DNA of 64,000 nt from JAGNRR01 sp965230665 (GCA_965230665.1 CBDDLM010000004.1:1550001-1614000); one strand, 5' to 3'; positions 34,975 to 44,667 are shown, counted from the stretch's first letter. Notes: generated by a model from the sequence alone, not told the origin. A program made the numbers and translations.

Positions 34975-37017
34975 ATGATGAAACGTTTTCTTTTACTCAT
35001 GCTAATTCCTTTAGCAATTTTCAGTTGTAATTCTTCTAATGAGTCTGGCTCTATGGGTGGCTTCGACGTAGAAGCAGAAGAGTTCGCTGATTTAAAAGTC
35101 CTTCGATATAATATCCCTGGATGGGATGAACTCACCCCTAAACAACATGAACTCTTATACTATTTATACGAAGCTGCTTTGAGTGGACGAGACATTATCT
35201 ATGATCAAAAAAGTAAGTACGGATTAACAGTACGAAAAACAATTGAAAACATATACGGTACCTATAGCGGTGATAAATCAACTGATGATTGGAAAAAGTT
35301 TGAAGAATACTGCGGACGATTTTGGTTTAGTAATGGATATTTTCATCATTATGGTAATGAAAAATTTATTCCAGCTTGTTCCTATGATTATTTTAAAGAG
35401 ATCGCTGCTAAGAGCGATCAAAACGGATTTCCTTTAGCTGAAGAAGAAACTGTAGAAAATTTCTTAGCTCGCATGGAAACCATTATGTTCGACTTAAACT
35501 TTGAGCCCAAATGTGTAAATCAAGATGCTGGAGTAGATAATGTTGCACAAAGCGCAAATAATTTTTATGAAGGTGTTACACAAGCTGAAGTAGAAGCTTA
35601 CTACAAAAAGTTTCCGAGCACAGGCGATCAACCTAGTTGGGGGCTGAATACCAAAGTTATGAAAGATGAAAATGGTAATGTTATCGAGAAAGTATGGAAA
35701 AGCGGAGGAATGTATGGAGCAGCCATTGACAAAATTATCTATTGGTTAGAAAAAGCCAGTACAGTTGCTGAAAATGATAAACAAAAAAAACATATTGATC
35801 TCTTAGTAAAATATTATAAAAGCGGTGATCTGAAAGATTTTGATGATTACAGCATAGCTTGGGTGGAGGACACAGAAAGCTCTATTGATTTTATTAATGG
35901 ATTCATTGAAGTATATCTAGATGCAATTGGTATTAAAGGAAGTTTTGAAAGTGTTGTAAATGTAAAGGATGTAGAAACCTCTAAACGAATTGCAACGATT
36001 TCCGAAAATGCACAATGGTTCGAGGATAACTCTCCATTGATTGAAGAGCATAAAAAGAAAAACGTAAAAGGCATCAATGCAAAAGTTATTAATGCTGTAG
36101 TGGAAAGTGGTGATGCCGCTCCAAGCACTCCGATTGGTATTAATCTCCCAAATGCTGATTGGATCCGTAAAAATCACGGTAGTAAGTCGGTCAATTTAGG
36201 TAACATTGTAGACGCTTACGATAATGTAAAAAAGAAAAGTGGTTTCCTAGAAGAATTTGAAAACCGTAAGGATATTGTTGAGCGTGCTAAAAAACACGGT
36301 GCATTAGGTAGTAAACTACATACTGATATGCACGAATGTATAGGACATGCTAGTGGGCAAATTAATGAGGGTGTAGAAACACCGGATAAAACATTGAAAA
36401 CGTATGCTAGTTGTTTAGAAGAGGCTCGTGCTGACCTTGTTGCCCTATATTACATCACAGACCAAAAGTTGGTTGATATAGGTGTTATGCCAAGTATTGA
36501 AGTAGGTAAAGCTGAGTATGATTCCTACATTAGAAATGGTATGATGACACAATTGGTTCGTCTAAAATTAGGCGACAATATTGAAGAGGCTCATATGCGT
36601 AATCGACAGCTGAACGCATCATGGGTTTATGAAAAAGGTAAAGAAGATAATGTAATCGAATGGTATAAAGACAATGGTAAGACCTATATAAAAATCAACG
36701 ATTATGATAAGCTTCATGATTTATTTGGTCAATTACTCCGGGAAATTCAACGGATTAAATCTGAGGGTGACTATGAGGCAGGAAAAGCTCTCGTAGAGAA
36801 CTATGGTGTGAAGGTTGATCAAGCATTGCACAAAGAAGTCCTAGATCGATATGCTAAGCTTGATTCTAAACCATATAGTGGATTTATTCAGCCGCGTTTA
36901 GTGCCTACAATGGAAGGTGATCAGGTCAAAAGTGTAAAAGTCGAATATCCTAAATCATTCTTTACGCAAATGTTGGAATACGGTAAAAACTATGCCTTTT
37001 TACCTGTAATGAATTAA
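34975..37017 (+). CDS. Dipeptidyl peptidase III-type metallopeptidase (M49), lipoprotein
   Basis: 680 residues from the ATG at 34975. The N-terminus is a lipoprotein signal (MKRFLLLMLIPLAIFSC, lipobox IFSC). The M49 zinc site is clear: HECIGH (HExxxH, the family's HELLGH) and, further on, EEARAD (the family's EECRAE) supplying the third ligand. The size fits the 650-740 residue family. M49 enzymes remove dipeptides from the N-terminus of oligopeptides; here the lipid anchor places it in the periplasm or outer membrane, unlike the cytosolic eukaryotic enzymes. A substitution pattern in the second motif (Cys to Ala) is within what is seen in bacteria. It ends at a bidirectional terminator. Confidence 0.9.
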   Translation: MMKRFLLLMLIPLAIFSCNSSNESGSMGGFDVEAEEFADLKVLRYNIPGWDELTPKQHELLYYLYEAALSGRDIIYDQKSKYGLTVRKTIENIYGTYSGDKSTDDWKKFEEYCGRFWFSNGYFHHYGNEKFIPACSYDYFKEIAAKSDQNGFPLAEEETVENFLARMETIMFDLNFEPKCVNQDAGVDNVAQSANNFYEGVTQAEVEAYYKKFPSTGDQPSWGLNTKVMKDENGNVIEKVWKSGGMYGAAIDKIIYWLEKASTVAENDKQKKHIDLLVKYYKSGDLKDFDDYSIAWVEDTESSIDFINGFIEVYLDAIGIKGSFESVVNVKDVETSKRIATISENAQWFEDNSPLIEEHKKKNVKGINAKVINAVVESGDAAPSTPIGINLPNADWIRKNHGSKSVNLGNIVDAYDNVKKKSGFLEEFENRKDIVERAKKHGALGSKLHTDMHECIGHASGQINEGVETPDKTLKTYASCLEEARADLVALYYITDQKLVDIGVMPSIEVGKAEYDSYIRNGMMTQLVRLKLGDNIEEAHMRNRQLNASWVYEKGKEDNVIEWYKDNGKTYIKINDYDKLHDLFGQLLREIQRIKSEGDYEAGKALVENYGVKVDQALHKEVLDRYAKLDSKPYSGFIQPRLVPTMEGDQVKSVKVEYPKSFFTQMLEYGKNYAFLPVMN

Positions 37018-37042
37018 TCTAAATCTAATATTGAATTTATTG

Positions 37043-37075
37043 AAAAAGGGAGTATACGATGTATACTCCCTTTTT
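37043..37075. terminator. Bidirectional terminator between convergent genes
   Basis: Perfect 15-bp inverted repeat (37043-37057 with 37061-37075, core GGGAGTATAC/GTATACTCCC) with a 3-base loop and A/T runs on both sides. It serves the M49 gene on the plus strand and the small lipoprotein gene on the minus strand. Confidence 0.9.
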
Positions 37076-37077
37076 AA

Positions 37078-37500
37078 TTATTTTGTGAGTCGAATTACAT
37101 TTTCAAAATGAGTAGTATCCGTTCGAACGGTTCTTGCAAAAACAAACTCGTTTGCTGTTAAAACTCTAATGTCCATAGAATCCCCTTTATATAGCATCTT
37201 GGAAGAACTCAATACTTGATAGGAAACAGTATCATATACATTATCCCAAAACGAAATGGCTATATTATCCGAATCGAAAATATAGTAATCACCCGGCTGA
37301 CCATGTACGGTATCCGAACTAGGATTCGGACCATAATCATTAAAAACGTTGTATATAAAACTCCAATTGTGCCGGATGTGTTGCTCGGTAGCCGATACCA
37401 CCGTATTGCCCGTATTTGGACTAGGCGTTTCTTCTGTCTTCTTACATGCGGAAAACAGAAAGAACAAAAGAACAACGTACAAAAAAGGTTTTTTGACCAT
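37078..37500 (-). CDS. Small lipoprotein, lipocalin-like
   Basis: 140 residues from the ATG at 37500 (a second ATG two codons upstream at 37506 is possible). Lipobox FSAC follows a hydrophobic stretch (LYVVLLFFLF). After a short linker (TEETPSPNTG), the mature part has alternating beta segments (HNWSFIYNVFN, DYYIFDSDNIAISFW, VSYQVLSSSKMLY, NEFVFARTVR), the pattern of small lipocalin-like Bacteroidota lipoproteins. No ligand or enzyme residues recognised. The stop lies 3 bases from the terminator hairpin. Confidence 0.7.
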   Translation of the reverse strand: MVKKPFLYVVLLFFLFSACKKTEETPSPNTGNTVVSATEQHIRHNWSFIYNVFNDYGPNPSSDTVHGQPGDYYIFDSDNIAISFWDNVYDTVSYQVLSSSKMLYKGDSMDIRVLTANEFVFARTVRTDTTHFENVIRLTK

Positions 37501-37649
37501 AATCAAAGATTAAAACTAAGGTTTATAATCTAAAAGTTCGAATCAAGACATGATACATATCAAGTTCTTCTTTACCGCAACTATTGCTTATTCCCATATT
37601 CCTATCGTATTTTCACGGCTTGAAACTTTCGAATATTCGCCTAGAGGTC

Positions 37650-38597
37650 ATGCAAACGATTGAAAAATCTATGCCTGATTTTATTTCTAAATATCTAAAG
37701 CCTATCGAGGAAAACTGGCAACCAGCAGATTTATTACCAGATGCTAGCCGAGAGACCTTTCATGATGAGGTTCAAGAACTACAGGCTCTCGCTAAAGAAC
37801 TAGATTATGATCTTTTTGCTGTACTGATTGGTGATACGATCACCGAAGAGGCTTTACCCAGCTATGAAGCCTGGCTTATGAGTGTAGTGGGTGTAGATCA
37901 GGATGGTAATAACGGATGGGCCAAGTGGGTTCGTGCTTGGACAGCCGAAGAGAATCGCCATGGTGACCTACTGAACAAATATCTCTACCTCAGTGGGCGA
38001 GTAAATATGCGTGAGTTTGAAACATCAACTCAGCATTTAATCAACGATGGCTTTGATCTCGGTACTAGTCATGATCCATATCGGAACTTTGTCTACACCA
38101 GTTTTCAAGAAATGGCTACGAATATTTCGCATAGACGCGTAGCGAGTTTAGTAAAAAAATCAGGAAACTCTTTACTGGCGAAAATGTGTGGTGTTATTGC
38201 AGCGGACGAAGCACGACATGCAAGAGCATATAAAGATTTTGTAAAGCATATATTAGAAATTGATGCTAGTGAAATGATGCTCGCCTTTGAAGATATGATG
38301 CGCAAGAAAATAGCCATGCCCGCACATTTCATGAGAGAAACAGGTGGTGCCATTGGTGAGTTATTTAAACATTTCTCTGATGCCGCCCAGCGAAAAATGG
38401 TCTATACATCACAGGACTATGTGGATATTCTTAATGCTCTTTTAGTAGAATGGAAAATTGGTGAGATCAACGGTTTAAACGATGCCGCAGAGAAAGCTCG
38501 GGACTTTTTAATGGCTCTACCAAAACGATTAGAACGAATCTCTGAACGGATTGTCATTCCAGAAAAACAATATGAATTTAAATGGCTAGCGATTTAG
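37650..38597 (+). CDS. Acyl-ACP desaturase (diiron, fatty acid desaturase type 2)
   Basis: 315 residues from the ATG at 37650 (MQTIEKSMPDF); the frame runs back to 37584 but those 22 residues look non-coding. Soluble diiron enzyme that places a cis double bond in an acyl chain on acyl carrier protein. The two iron-binding motifs are EENRHG (EExxH) and DEARHA (DExxH), in the helical fold of stearoyl-ACP desaturase. It adjusts membrane fluidity, cytosolic, needs ferredoxin. It is convergent with prfA, and the stop codons overlap in the four bases TTAG (38594-38597). Chain-length and position preference cannot be read from the sequence. Confidence 0.9.
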   Translation: MQTIEKSMPDFISKYLKPIEENWQPADLLPDASRETFHDEVQELQALAKELDYDLFAVLIGDTITEEALPSYEAWLMSVVGVDQDGNNGWAKWVRAWTAEENRHGDLLNKYLYLSGRVNMREFETSTQHLINDGFDLGTSHDPYRNFVYTSFQEMATNISHRRVASLVKKSGNSLLAKMCGVIAADEARHARAYKDFVKHILEIDASEMMLAFEDMMRKKIAMPAHFMRETGGAIGELFKHFSDAAQRKMVYTSQDYVDILNALLVEWKIGEINGLNDAAEKARDFLMALPKRLERISERIVIPEKQYEFKWLAI

Positions 38598-39664
38598 TTC
38601 TGCCCAGCTTTCATCTTTTCTGCATTCTCTGCAAACATTAGGGCATCTATCATCTCTTGTATATCACCATTGACAAACGCATCAAGGTTGTACATCGTTT
38701 TACCTATTCTGTGATCAGTAATTCTTCCTTGTGGCCAATTATATGTTCTAATCTTAGCAGAACGATCACCACTACTTACCAATGTTTTTCGCTGACTCGC
38801 TATTGCATCTTCATGCTTTCTAACTTCAGCTTCATACAGTTTTGACCGAAGCATTTCCATAGCACGTAATCGATTACCAAGTTGTGTTCTTTCAATAGAG
38901 CACACAACAACTTCACCTGTTGGTATATGCGTTAATTGTACTTTGGTTTCTACCTTATTTACATTCTGACCACCTGCACCTCCACTACGAGATGTTTCCA
39001 TTTTGACATCACTCTCTTTTAACTCAAAGTCCACTTCATCAGCTTCTGGCATTGCCGCTACAGTGGCCGCAGAAGTATGAACCCGTCCTTGTGTTTCTGT
39101 AGCTGGGACACGCTGTACGCGATGTACACCACTTTCGTATTTCATAGTACCATAAACATCTTCACCACTTATTTGTAAAATAGCTTCTTTATAGCCACCA
39201 CTTGTACCATCATTTGTAGATAACAGATCAACTTTCCAACCTTGTTTTTCACAGTATTTTATATACATGCGCACTAAATCTCCAGCAAATATGCTGGCTT
39301 CATCTCCACCTGTGCCCGCTCGAATTTCTAATACAACATTCTTCTCATCTTGAGGATCCTTCGGTATCAGCATTTGCTGGATTGTTTCCTCTAGCTCCTC
39401 TTTCTCTTCTTCTAAAGAAATTAAATCTGCCTTTGCTAACTCCTTGAGCTCTACATCTTGCTCGGTATCCAAAACTTCTTTAGCAAACTCCAAGCTATCC
39501 AAACATTTTTTATAGGCCTTATACTTTAATACAATCTTCTCTAGTTTACTATACTCTTTGCTCAGCGCCATAAACTTTTTCTGATCACTTACAACTTCTG
39601 GGTTCGTGAGTGAAACACCAACATCCTCAAACTTCGCATTAATAGCTTCTAACTTATCTAGCAT
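38594..39664 (-). CDS. prfA: Peptide chain release factor 1
   Basis: 356 residues from the ATG at 39664 (the frame can begin at a TTG at 39671). Recognises UAA and UAG in the ribosomal A site and triggers peptide release. The codon-reading motif is PAT at 187-189 (VPATETQG), which separates RF1 from RF2 (SPF). The hydrolysis motif GGQ is at 231-233 (GGAGGQNVNKVE). No programmed frameshift, as expected for RF1. N-terminus MLDKLEAI is usual for the phylum. No prmC methylase gene is adjacent. Confidence 0.95.
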   Translation of the reverse strand: MLDKLEAINAKFEDVGVSLTNPEVVSDQKKFMALSKEYSKLEKIVLKYKAYKKCLDSLEFAKEVLDTEQDVELKELAKADLISLEEEKEELEETIQQMLIPKDPQDEKNVVLEIRAGTGGDEASIFAGDLVRMYIKYCEKQGWKVDLLSTNDGTSGGYKEAILQISGEDVYGTMKYESGVHRVQRVPATETQGRVHTSAATVAAMPEADEVDFELKESDVKMETSRSGGAGGQNVNKVETKVQLTHIPTGEVVVCSIERTQLGNRLRAMEMLRSKLYEAEVRKHEDAIASQRKTLVSSGDRSAKIRTYNWPQGRITDHRIGKTMYNLDAFVNGDIQEMIDALMFAENAEKMKAGQN

Positions 39665-39790
39665 GCCGAGCAAAAATAGAGTATTAATTGTAAAACCGTT
39701 TACATAGTTTATATCATTCTAAATAATACATTTACAACGATTACTCCTTAGTACATGCTACGCAATGTTTTAACAGTTCCTATAGAAATA

Positions 39791-39842
39791 AAAAACCTCC
39801 AAAACCTATTGTCTTACTAACTACAATAGACCTTGGAGGTTT
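39791..39842 (-). terminator. Terminator of the cysteine desulfurase gene
   Basis: Long stem: AAACCTCCAA (39793-39802) pairs with TTGGAGGTTT (39833-39842), and an inner ATTGT/ACAAT pair extends it with a bulge. On the minus strand a T run follows (39791-39796). It lies 18 bases after the stop at 39861. Confidence 0.75.
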
Positions 39843-39860
39843 ACTAACTATCTTTTTGTT

Positions 39861-41075
39861 CTAGTGCTCAGCCCACTCAATGGTGTCTAGGTCAATTCCT
39901 TCTTTGTACATCTCCCATAGCGGACTCATTTCACGGAGCTTCAATACTGTTCTCGTAACGAGCTCTACAGTATGATCTATTTGATCTTCAGTAGTAAAAC
40001 GTCCTAAGCCAAAACGTAATGAACTATGTGCCAAATCATCTCCCAGACCCAGTGCTTTTAATACATAAGATGGTTCTAGTGATGCTGATGTGCACGCACT
40101 CCCGCTACTCAATGCAATATCTTTATTAATACCCATCAATAGACCTTCACCTTCAACGTGCTTAAAAGAAATATTACTTACATGGGGTAGGCGATTTTCT
40201 TTATGACCGTTTAGGTAAGCTTCTTCAATCTTCATTAATTCATTTTCCAATTTATCACGAAGTACTCTAACATGAGCCGCGTCCTTTTCCATTTCTAAAC
40301 GACATAATTCAGCAGCCTTTCCAAAACCTACTATACCTGGAACATTTAATGTGCCAGATCGCATACCTCTCTCATGACCTCCGCCATCCATTTGTGCTGT
40401 TACTTTTACACGAGGGTTTTTACGACGAACGTATAATGCTCCCACTCCCTTAGGACCGTACATCTTATGCGCAGTGAACGCCATGAGGTCCATACCATCT
40501 TCATTTACGTCAACTGGAATTTTACCAACGGCTTGTGTAGCATCACTCATCATTAAAACACCATGCTTTTTGGCAATAGCTGAAATCTCTTTCATAGGAT
40601 TCACCGTACCAATTTCATTGTTTGCATACATAATAGCAATACAAACTGTTTTAGGTGTAATCGCTTTCTCTAGTTCGGCAAGATCAATCATGCCATCTCT
40701 TTGTACTTCTAGATAAGTAACATCACAACCATCCTTTTCCAATACCTTGCAAGTATCTAATACAGCTTTGTGCTCTATTGTTGTCGTAATAAAGTGATTT
40801 CCTTTTGAGGCATACATTTCTGCCACACCTTTCAATGCCAAATTATCAGCCTCAGTCGCACCTGACGTAAATATGATTTCTTTGGGATTTGCTCCGATTA
40901 AAGCCGCTACTTGTTCTCGAGCATAATCAACAGCTTCTTCTGCTGTCCATCCAAAACTGTGATTACGACTTGCAGCATTACCAAAGTTTTGTGTAAAATA
41001 AGGCACCATTGTATCTACTACTCTAGGATCACAAGGTGTTGTTGCATTATTATCTAAATAAATTGGAAGTTCCAT
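39861..41075 (-). CDS. iscS: Cysteine desulfurase, IscS type
   Basis: 404 residues, the IscS length. PLP enzyme that takes sulfur from L-cysteine as a persulfide and supplies Fe-S cluster assembly and tRNA thiolation. PLP lysine K204 in TAHKMYGPKG, H102 in TIEHKAVL, D178 in SDATQAVG, and the mobile-loop cysteine C329 in SSGSACTSASLEPS, all at nearly the E. coli IscS positions (K206, C328). The SSGSACTS loop marks the group I (IscS/NifS) class. No iscU, iscA or iscR is adjacent; the gene stands alone with its own promoter and terminator. Confidence 0.9.
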   Translation of the reverse strand: MELPIYLDNNATTPCDPRVVDTMVPYFTQNFGNAASRNHSFGWTAEEAVDYAREQVAALIGANPKEIIFTSGATEADNLALKGVAEMYASKGNHFITTTIEHKAVLDTCKVLEKDGCDVTYLEVQRDGMIDLAELEKAITPKTVCIAIMYANNEIGTVNPMKEISAIAKKHGVLMMSDATQAVGKIPVDVNEDGMDLMAFTAHKMYGPKGVGALYVRRKNPRVKVTAQMDGGGHERGMRSGTLNVPGIVGFGKAAELCRLEMEKDAAHVRVLRDKLENELMKIEEAYLNGHKENRLPHVSNISFKHVEGEGLLMGINKDIALSSGSACTSASLEPSYVLKALGLGDDLAHSSLRFGLGRFTTEDQIDHTVELVTRTVLKLREMSPLWEMYKEGIDLDTIEWAEH

Positions 41076-41108
41076 ATCTTAATTTTTTTACCCACCTAAA
41101 TGGGGATG

Positions 41109-41116
41109 CAAAGGTA
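41109..41116 (-). promoter_or_regulatory. -7 promoter element of the cysteine desulfurase gene
   Basis: TACCTTTG on the minus strand, exact TAnnTTTG match, 33 bases before the ATG at 41075. Confidence 0.5.
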
Positions 41117-41232
41117 TTTATTAATTATATAGAAATAGACGGTTTGAAACCAGTTATTTGTCATAATAATCTTAAATAAAACTTTATATCCATTGGTATA
41201 TGGGCGTTTTGAGTATTGCTTTCTACTTTTAC

Positions 41233-41634
41233 ATGGTGAAAAAGATAGAACATATAGGAATTGCCGTAAAGGATCTGAATATCAGCATTCCTTTATTCGA
41301 AAAACTTCTAAATACAGCTTGTTACAAGAAGGAAGTCGTTGAAAGTGAATCAGTTGAAACGGCCTTTTTTAAAACTGGCCCTAATAAAATAGAGCTTGTA
41401 GCGAATCTGGATGAGGGCGGTGTTATTGATAAGTTTATAGAAAAAAGAGGCGAAGGAATTCATCATATCGCCTTTGATGTTGCTGATATTCGTGCCGAAA
41501 TGAAACGATTACAAGATGAAGGTTTTGTTTTATTGCATGACACTCCCAAAGATGGTGCCGACAATAAGTTGGTTTGTTTTTTACACCCCAAGCATAGCAA
41601 TGGAGTTTTGATAGAACTTTGTCAGGACAAATAA
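41233..41634 (+). CDS. mce: Methylmalonyl-CoA epimerase
   Basis: 133 residues from the ATG at 41233. The longer frame to 41200 adds an unlikely MGVLSIAFYFY. It interconverts the (R) and (S) forms of methylmalonyl-CoA in propionate metabolism. It is a vicinal-oxygen-chelate fold; expected metal ligands are seen as H7 (EHIGIAV), the Glu/His strands NKIELVAN and GIHHIAFDV, and the C-terminal Glu in VLIELCQ. No methylmalonyl-CoA mutase gene is adjacent. A candidate -7 element TACTTTTA (41224-41231) would leave almost no leader. Confidence 0.88.
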   Translation: MVKKIEHIGIAVKDLNISIPLFEKLLNTACYKKEVVESESVETAFFKTGPNKIELVANLDEGGVIDKFIEKRGEGIHHIAFDVADIRAEMKRLQDEGFVLLHDTPKDGADNKLVCFLHPKHSNGVLIELCQDK

Positions 41635-41670
41635 GTAATAATCAATACTATATTACAAAAACAGCGCTTA

Positions 41671-42537
41671 CTAAGGCTTTAGTTTAACTTCTTCCGCATG
41701 CAAAATTTCTTTAGTTGTTGCGTCAGATAAGTATACGACTATAAAACAATTATCCAAATTCCATGGTTCATCACCCGTTATAGTCGGTTCAAAATTAAAG
41801 CGCTTTTGTAAAACAGTTCCTGCTGTATGATCACCAAAATCTAGACGCGTACCACCTGTTGATGTTATTGCATCTCTGAATACATGATCATGTTTATAGT
41901 CTGGTATCTTTACACCATTATCTAATTGATAATCCTTTATACCATTTTCTACAACATATACGGTGAGATTAAGACCATCTGGATAATCTGAGGTAAATGC
42001 AACACGTGTTAATAGTTCTACATTATTTGCGTCTGTACTATAAGTACTTTCTAAGTGTAGGTTTACGGGAGTCTTCACATTATTAACTCTATCTGCTATC
42101 AATGAACTCCAATTACTTTTTGATCTAAAAAAGCGATTTTGATTATCTGGGATACGATCAATCGCTGCTGCCGGTAAACCAGGTTGGCCTAAAGAATTTA
42201 TGATCGCTGTTCCATCTTCTGTTCTAAAATCATGCTTACTCTCAAGATAAGGATCTGCAAACCCTGTTCCATGGATCGCAATTAATATTGCATCATTATT
42301 ATTTTGTTGAATAATAGATTTTAATTGTCTTGCACCATCAGGGCAATTTGTACAACCTACCCCGGTTACCTCTTCGATAAGTGCTTTTTTCTGCTGTGGT
42401 GTCTCTACTGTTGCCTGATAAACAGAATCTTCAGATTTTACAGGATCTTTTAAGGTTAAACCCGCTGGGACTTTTTCATCACATGATGTCATACCAAATA
42501 ATCCTAATAACACTACTATGAACAAATAATTTTTCAT
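41671..42537 (-). CDS. Omp28-related outer membrane lipoprotein
   Basis: 288 residues with lipobox MTSC at about 16-19. The N-terminal half has a thioredoxin-like start (KKALIEEVTGVGCTNCPDGA) with a CxxC pair, as in Omp28-related proteins of Bacteroidota; the C-terminal half is beta-rich (LNLTVYVVENGIKDYQ, TVLQKRFNFEPT). Omp28 of Porphyromonas is a surface lipoprotein adhesin; whether the CxxC is redox-active is not known. It follows the DUF6029 gene by 39 bases and is probably the second gene of that operon. Confidence 0.8.
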   Translation of the reverse strand: MKNYLFIVVLLGLFGMTSCDEKVPAGLTLKDPVKSEDSVYQATVETPQQKKALIEEVTGVGCTNCPDGARQLKSIIQQNNNDAILIAIHGTGFADPYLESKHDFRTEDGTAIINSLGQPGLPAAAIDRIPDNQNRFFRSKSNWSSLIADRVNNVKTPVNLHLESTYSTDANNVELLTRVAFTSDYPDGLNLTVYVVENGIKDYQLDNGVKIPDYKHDHVFRDAITSTGGTRLDFGDHTAGTVLQKRFNFEPTITGDEPWNLDNCFIVVYLSDATTKEILHAEEVKLKP

Positions 42538-42576
42538 TCTTATCTATTTTTACTTTTACTAATATACGTATTTATA

Positions 42577-44220
42577 CTAAAATGTTGATGTTATACCCAT
42601 CTTAAAACCGCTAAAAGCTGGCTCAAATCTACATACGCCACCCGTACAGTTTATACCTTCTACCTGTTTTACATACTGTGCAGTAAATCGGTGTGGACCT
42701 TTTGTATAGGCTATAAAAACATTAGGATAATGGGTAGGGTCAAGACCTTCTCCTAGCTTTCCATCTGGCTTAATATTATACATATCACTTAATGCAAACG
42801 ACCATTTCGGACTCACATTATATTCTAATAACAAAAACGTCCAAGCACCATAATCTTCCTTATTCATCATATACTGCCCTTCCATTCTTATCGAATTCTT
42901 TTTGTTTATCTTATAAATCACTTCATAAAATGGAGTAAATGAAAAGACCATAGGATAATCTGGTTTATCCTGATAAACTTCTTGATTATATTCCATATAC
43001 TGAGCACCTAAATGAAATATCCAATTTTTTATACCTCTATATTCTATTTCTCCATACATCTCTCTATAAAGTTTAGTAGGTCCATAATCTCTTTCTCCAT
43101 TTGGACGTGTCAGACTATCATTCAAGGTATTGATATGAGTATAATTTAAATTTACATTGATGTCCTTGGTTGGAGAGAAGAATGTATTGAGGCTTCCTGC
43201 AATTTCACTAAAATCTTGACTTTGTGGTGAGTATCTTGATATAACACGCTGTACCCGTATTGGAGAAACAATAGGCTGCCAATTATACAAACCTCTAATA
43301 AACGTTTCATTTGGTGATGTTCGTTGTACAAAGTTGTCTGTTCTTTTAAATGTAGCATTTACACCAAATTTATCTATTGCATAACCGAGCGTACTAAAAA
43401 CGGCATTTCCTGCTGAGTTTACAAACTCTTTTCTTACGGTATTATTAATTGCCTCTTCCGTTTTATATGCCCCCTCAACATACCAAGTAAAATTTCCTAT
43501 ATTCAATGTATTATAAATCGTTCCTGCGTATGAGTTATAGTTTGGTATAAAACGATCTCCTTCTGGCAATGCATTTATGGTCGAAACAACACCATCCATA
43601 CTACCCTGATCCATTGTTCTGTTTAACAGACCTATACCAGCCGTTGAATAACCACTTTCTCCAACACCAAATCCTCCCTCTACATTCAAAGCTTTTATTA
43701 CAGGATTATATCGTTCAAATTGCTGCTTAATCTGACCTGTAAAACCCTTTACTTTCCAGTTATCGTTTATATTGTATGTTGCCCTAAAACCAAATAAAGC
43801 ATTATCAATTAGCAACCCTCTATCCTCATAAGATCTTAATAAAATCCCACTACCAATTTGATCATAAATATGTCCTGCCGTTATATTGAAGTTCTTATAA
43901 TCTTTACTCAAATTAATCATCCCAATGCCAGCATCAGTGTAAGCAGCAGCAGGATTCAACAGATTAGAATTTTGAAAAGCATCAAAACGTACTTGTGCCG
44001 CAAAACCATTATTATCCGCATATCGCAATCCTAACCAACCTTCTCCACCACTAAGGAAATTGTCATACAAAGGATTACCTGATGCACCAATAGCTGAGTC
44101 TGGTCTAAAAAAATTAACGTTCATCATGATATCTCCAGATAACCTTCCCTGAGCAAAGGATACTTTTTGTGGAGCAATAAATACAGTTAAAACGAAAACA
44201 AGTTTTAGTAACTTTTTCAT
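42577..44220 (-). CDS. DUF6029 family outer membrane protein
   Basis: 547 residues. Signal peptide ends VSFAQ/G. The mature protein starts GRLSGDIMMNVNFFRPD and is made of alternating aromatic-rich strands (GWLGLRYADNNGFAAQVRFDAF, FTWYVEGAYKTEE) ending GFKMGITSTF with a C-terminal Phe, as expected for an outer membrane beta barrel. The pattern matches the DUF6029 family of Bacteroidota as I remember it; role unknown. First gene of an operon with the Omp28-like lipoprotein, from a clear promoter at 44241-44269. Confidence 0.8.
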   Translation of the reverse strand: MKKLLKLVFVLTVFIAPQKVSFAQGRLSGDIMMNVNFFRPDSAIGASGNPLYDNFLSGGEGWLGLRYADNNGFAAQVRFDAFQNSNLLNPAAAYTDAGIGMINLSKDYKNFNITAGHIYDQIGSGILLRSYEDRGLLIDNALFGFRATYNINDNWKVKGFTGQIKQQFERYNPVIKALNVEGGFGVGESGYSTAGIGLLNRTMDQGSMDGVVSTINALPEGDRFIPNYNSYAGTIYNTLNIGNFTWYVEGAYKTEEAINNTVRKEFVNSAGNAVFSTLGYAIDKFGVNATFKRTDNFVQRTSPNETFIRGLYNWQPIVSPIRVQRVISRYSPQSQDFSEIAGSLNTFFSPTKDINVNLNYTHINTLNDSLTRPNGERDYGPTKLYREMYGEIEYRGIKNWIFHLGAQYMEYNQEVYQDKPDYPMVFSFTPFYEVIYKINKKNSIRMEGQYMMNKEDYGAWTFLLLEYNVSPKWSFALSDMYNIKPDGKLGEGLDPTHYPNVFIAYTKGPHRFTAQYVKQVEGINCTGGVCRFEPAFSGFKMGITSTF

Positions 44221-44240
44221 AATCTTAAATAAAACGTACC

Positions 44241-44269
44241 CAAATATAGAATCTTATTTTTAAACTCAA
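44241..44269 (-). promoter_or_regulatory. Promoter of the DUF6029-Omp28 operon
   Basis: On the minus strand TTG (44267-44269), 18 bases, then TATATTTG (44241-44248), an exact -7 element, 20 bases before the ATG at 44220. Confidence 0.65.
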
Positions 44270-44635
44270 TTTTATTTAAAGCATTTATCAACCTCACTCA
44301 CACCCCCATTATTAATAAGTTTCTTTTTTAGAAAAAATCTATTGTTACTATTAGGGGTGTGTATTCCTTAATAACTAAATTACCCTCTATAGTTCACACT
44401 AAATTCAGATGGTTATTAACAAAAGGAATCGCTAGTAAAACAGAAACCACTCAGATTATAACCATTTAGCTATTAGATGTGAATATGGATATGAACTTAC
44501 GAAAAAGAATAAAAATTTGTGGAAATACTAAGAGTAAAAAAAGAAGAATGTCCAAAAGTGTGGAATTATGACAAAACGAGGATATTTATACCGAAATAAT
44601 TCACATCAAAATATTGAGATTGTGCAGGAAGAAAC

Positions 44636-44667
44636 TTTGAAAAGATACTTGAAAACCCCTATTTTTG
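44636..44667 (+). promoter_or_regulatory. Promoter of the PpiD-like gene
   Basis: TTTG (44636-44639), 20 bases, TATTTTTG (44660-44667): a full match to the Bacteroidota -33/-7 consensus. The start of transcription would fall near 44673, which supports the ATG at 44692 over the upstream frame opening at 44665. Confidence 0.7.

Noticed and set aside
34872..35135. 88-codon N-terminal extension of the exported protein at 33861-34871
   Set aside because: It would overlap the divergent M49 gene, including its signal peptide, and would bury a proper signal peptide internally.
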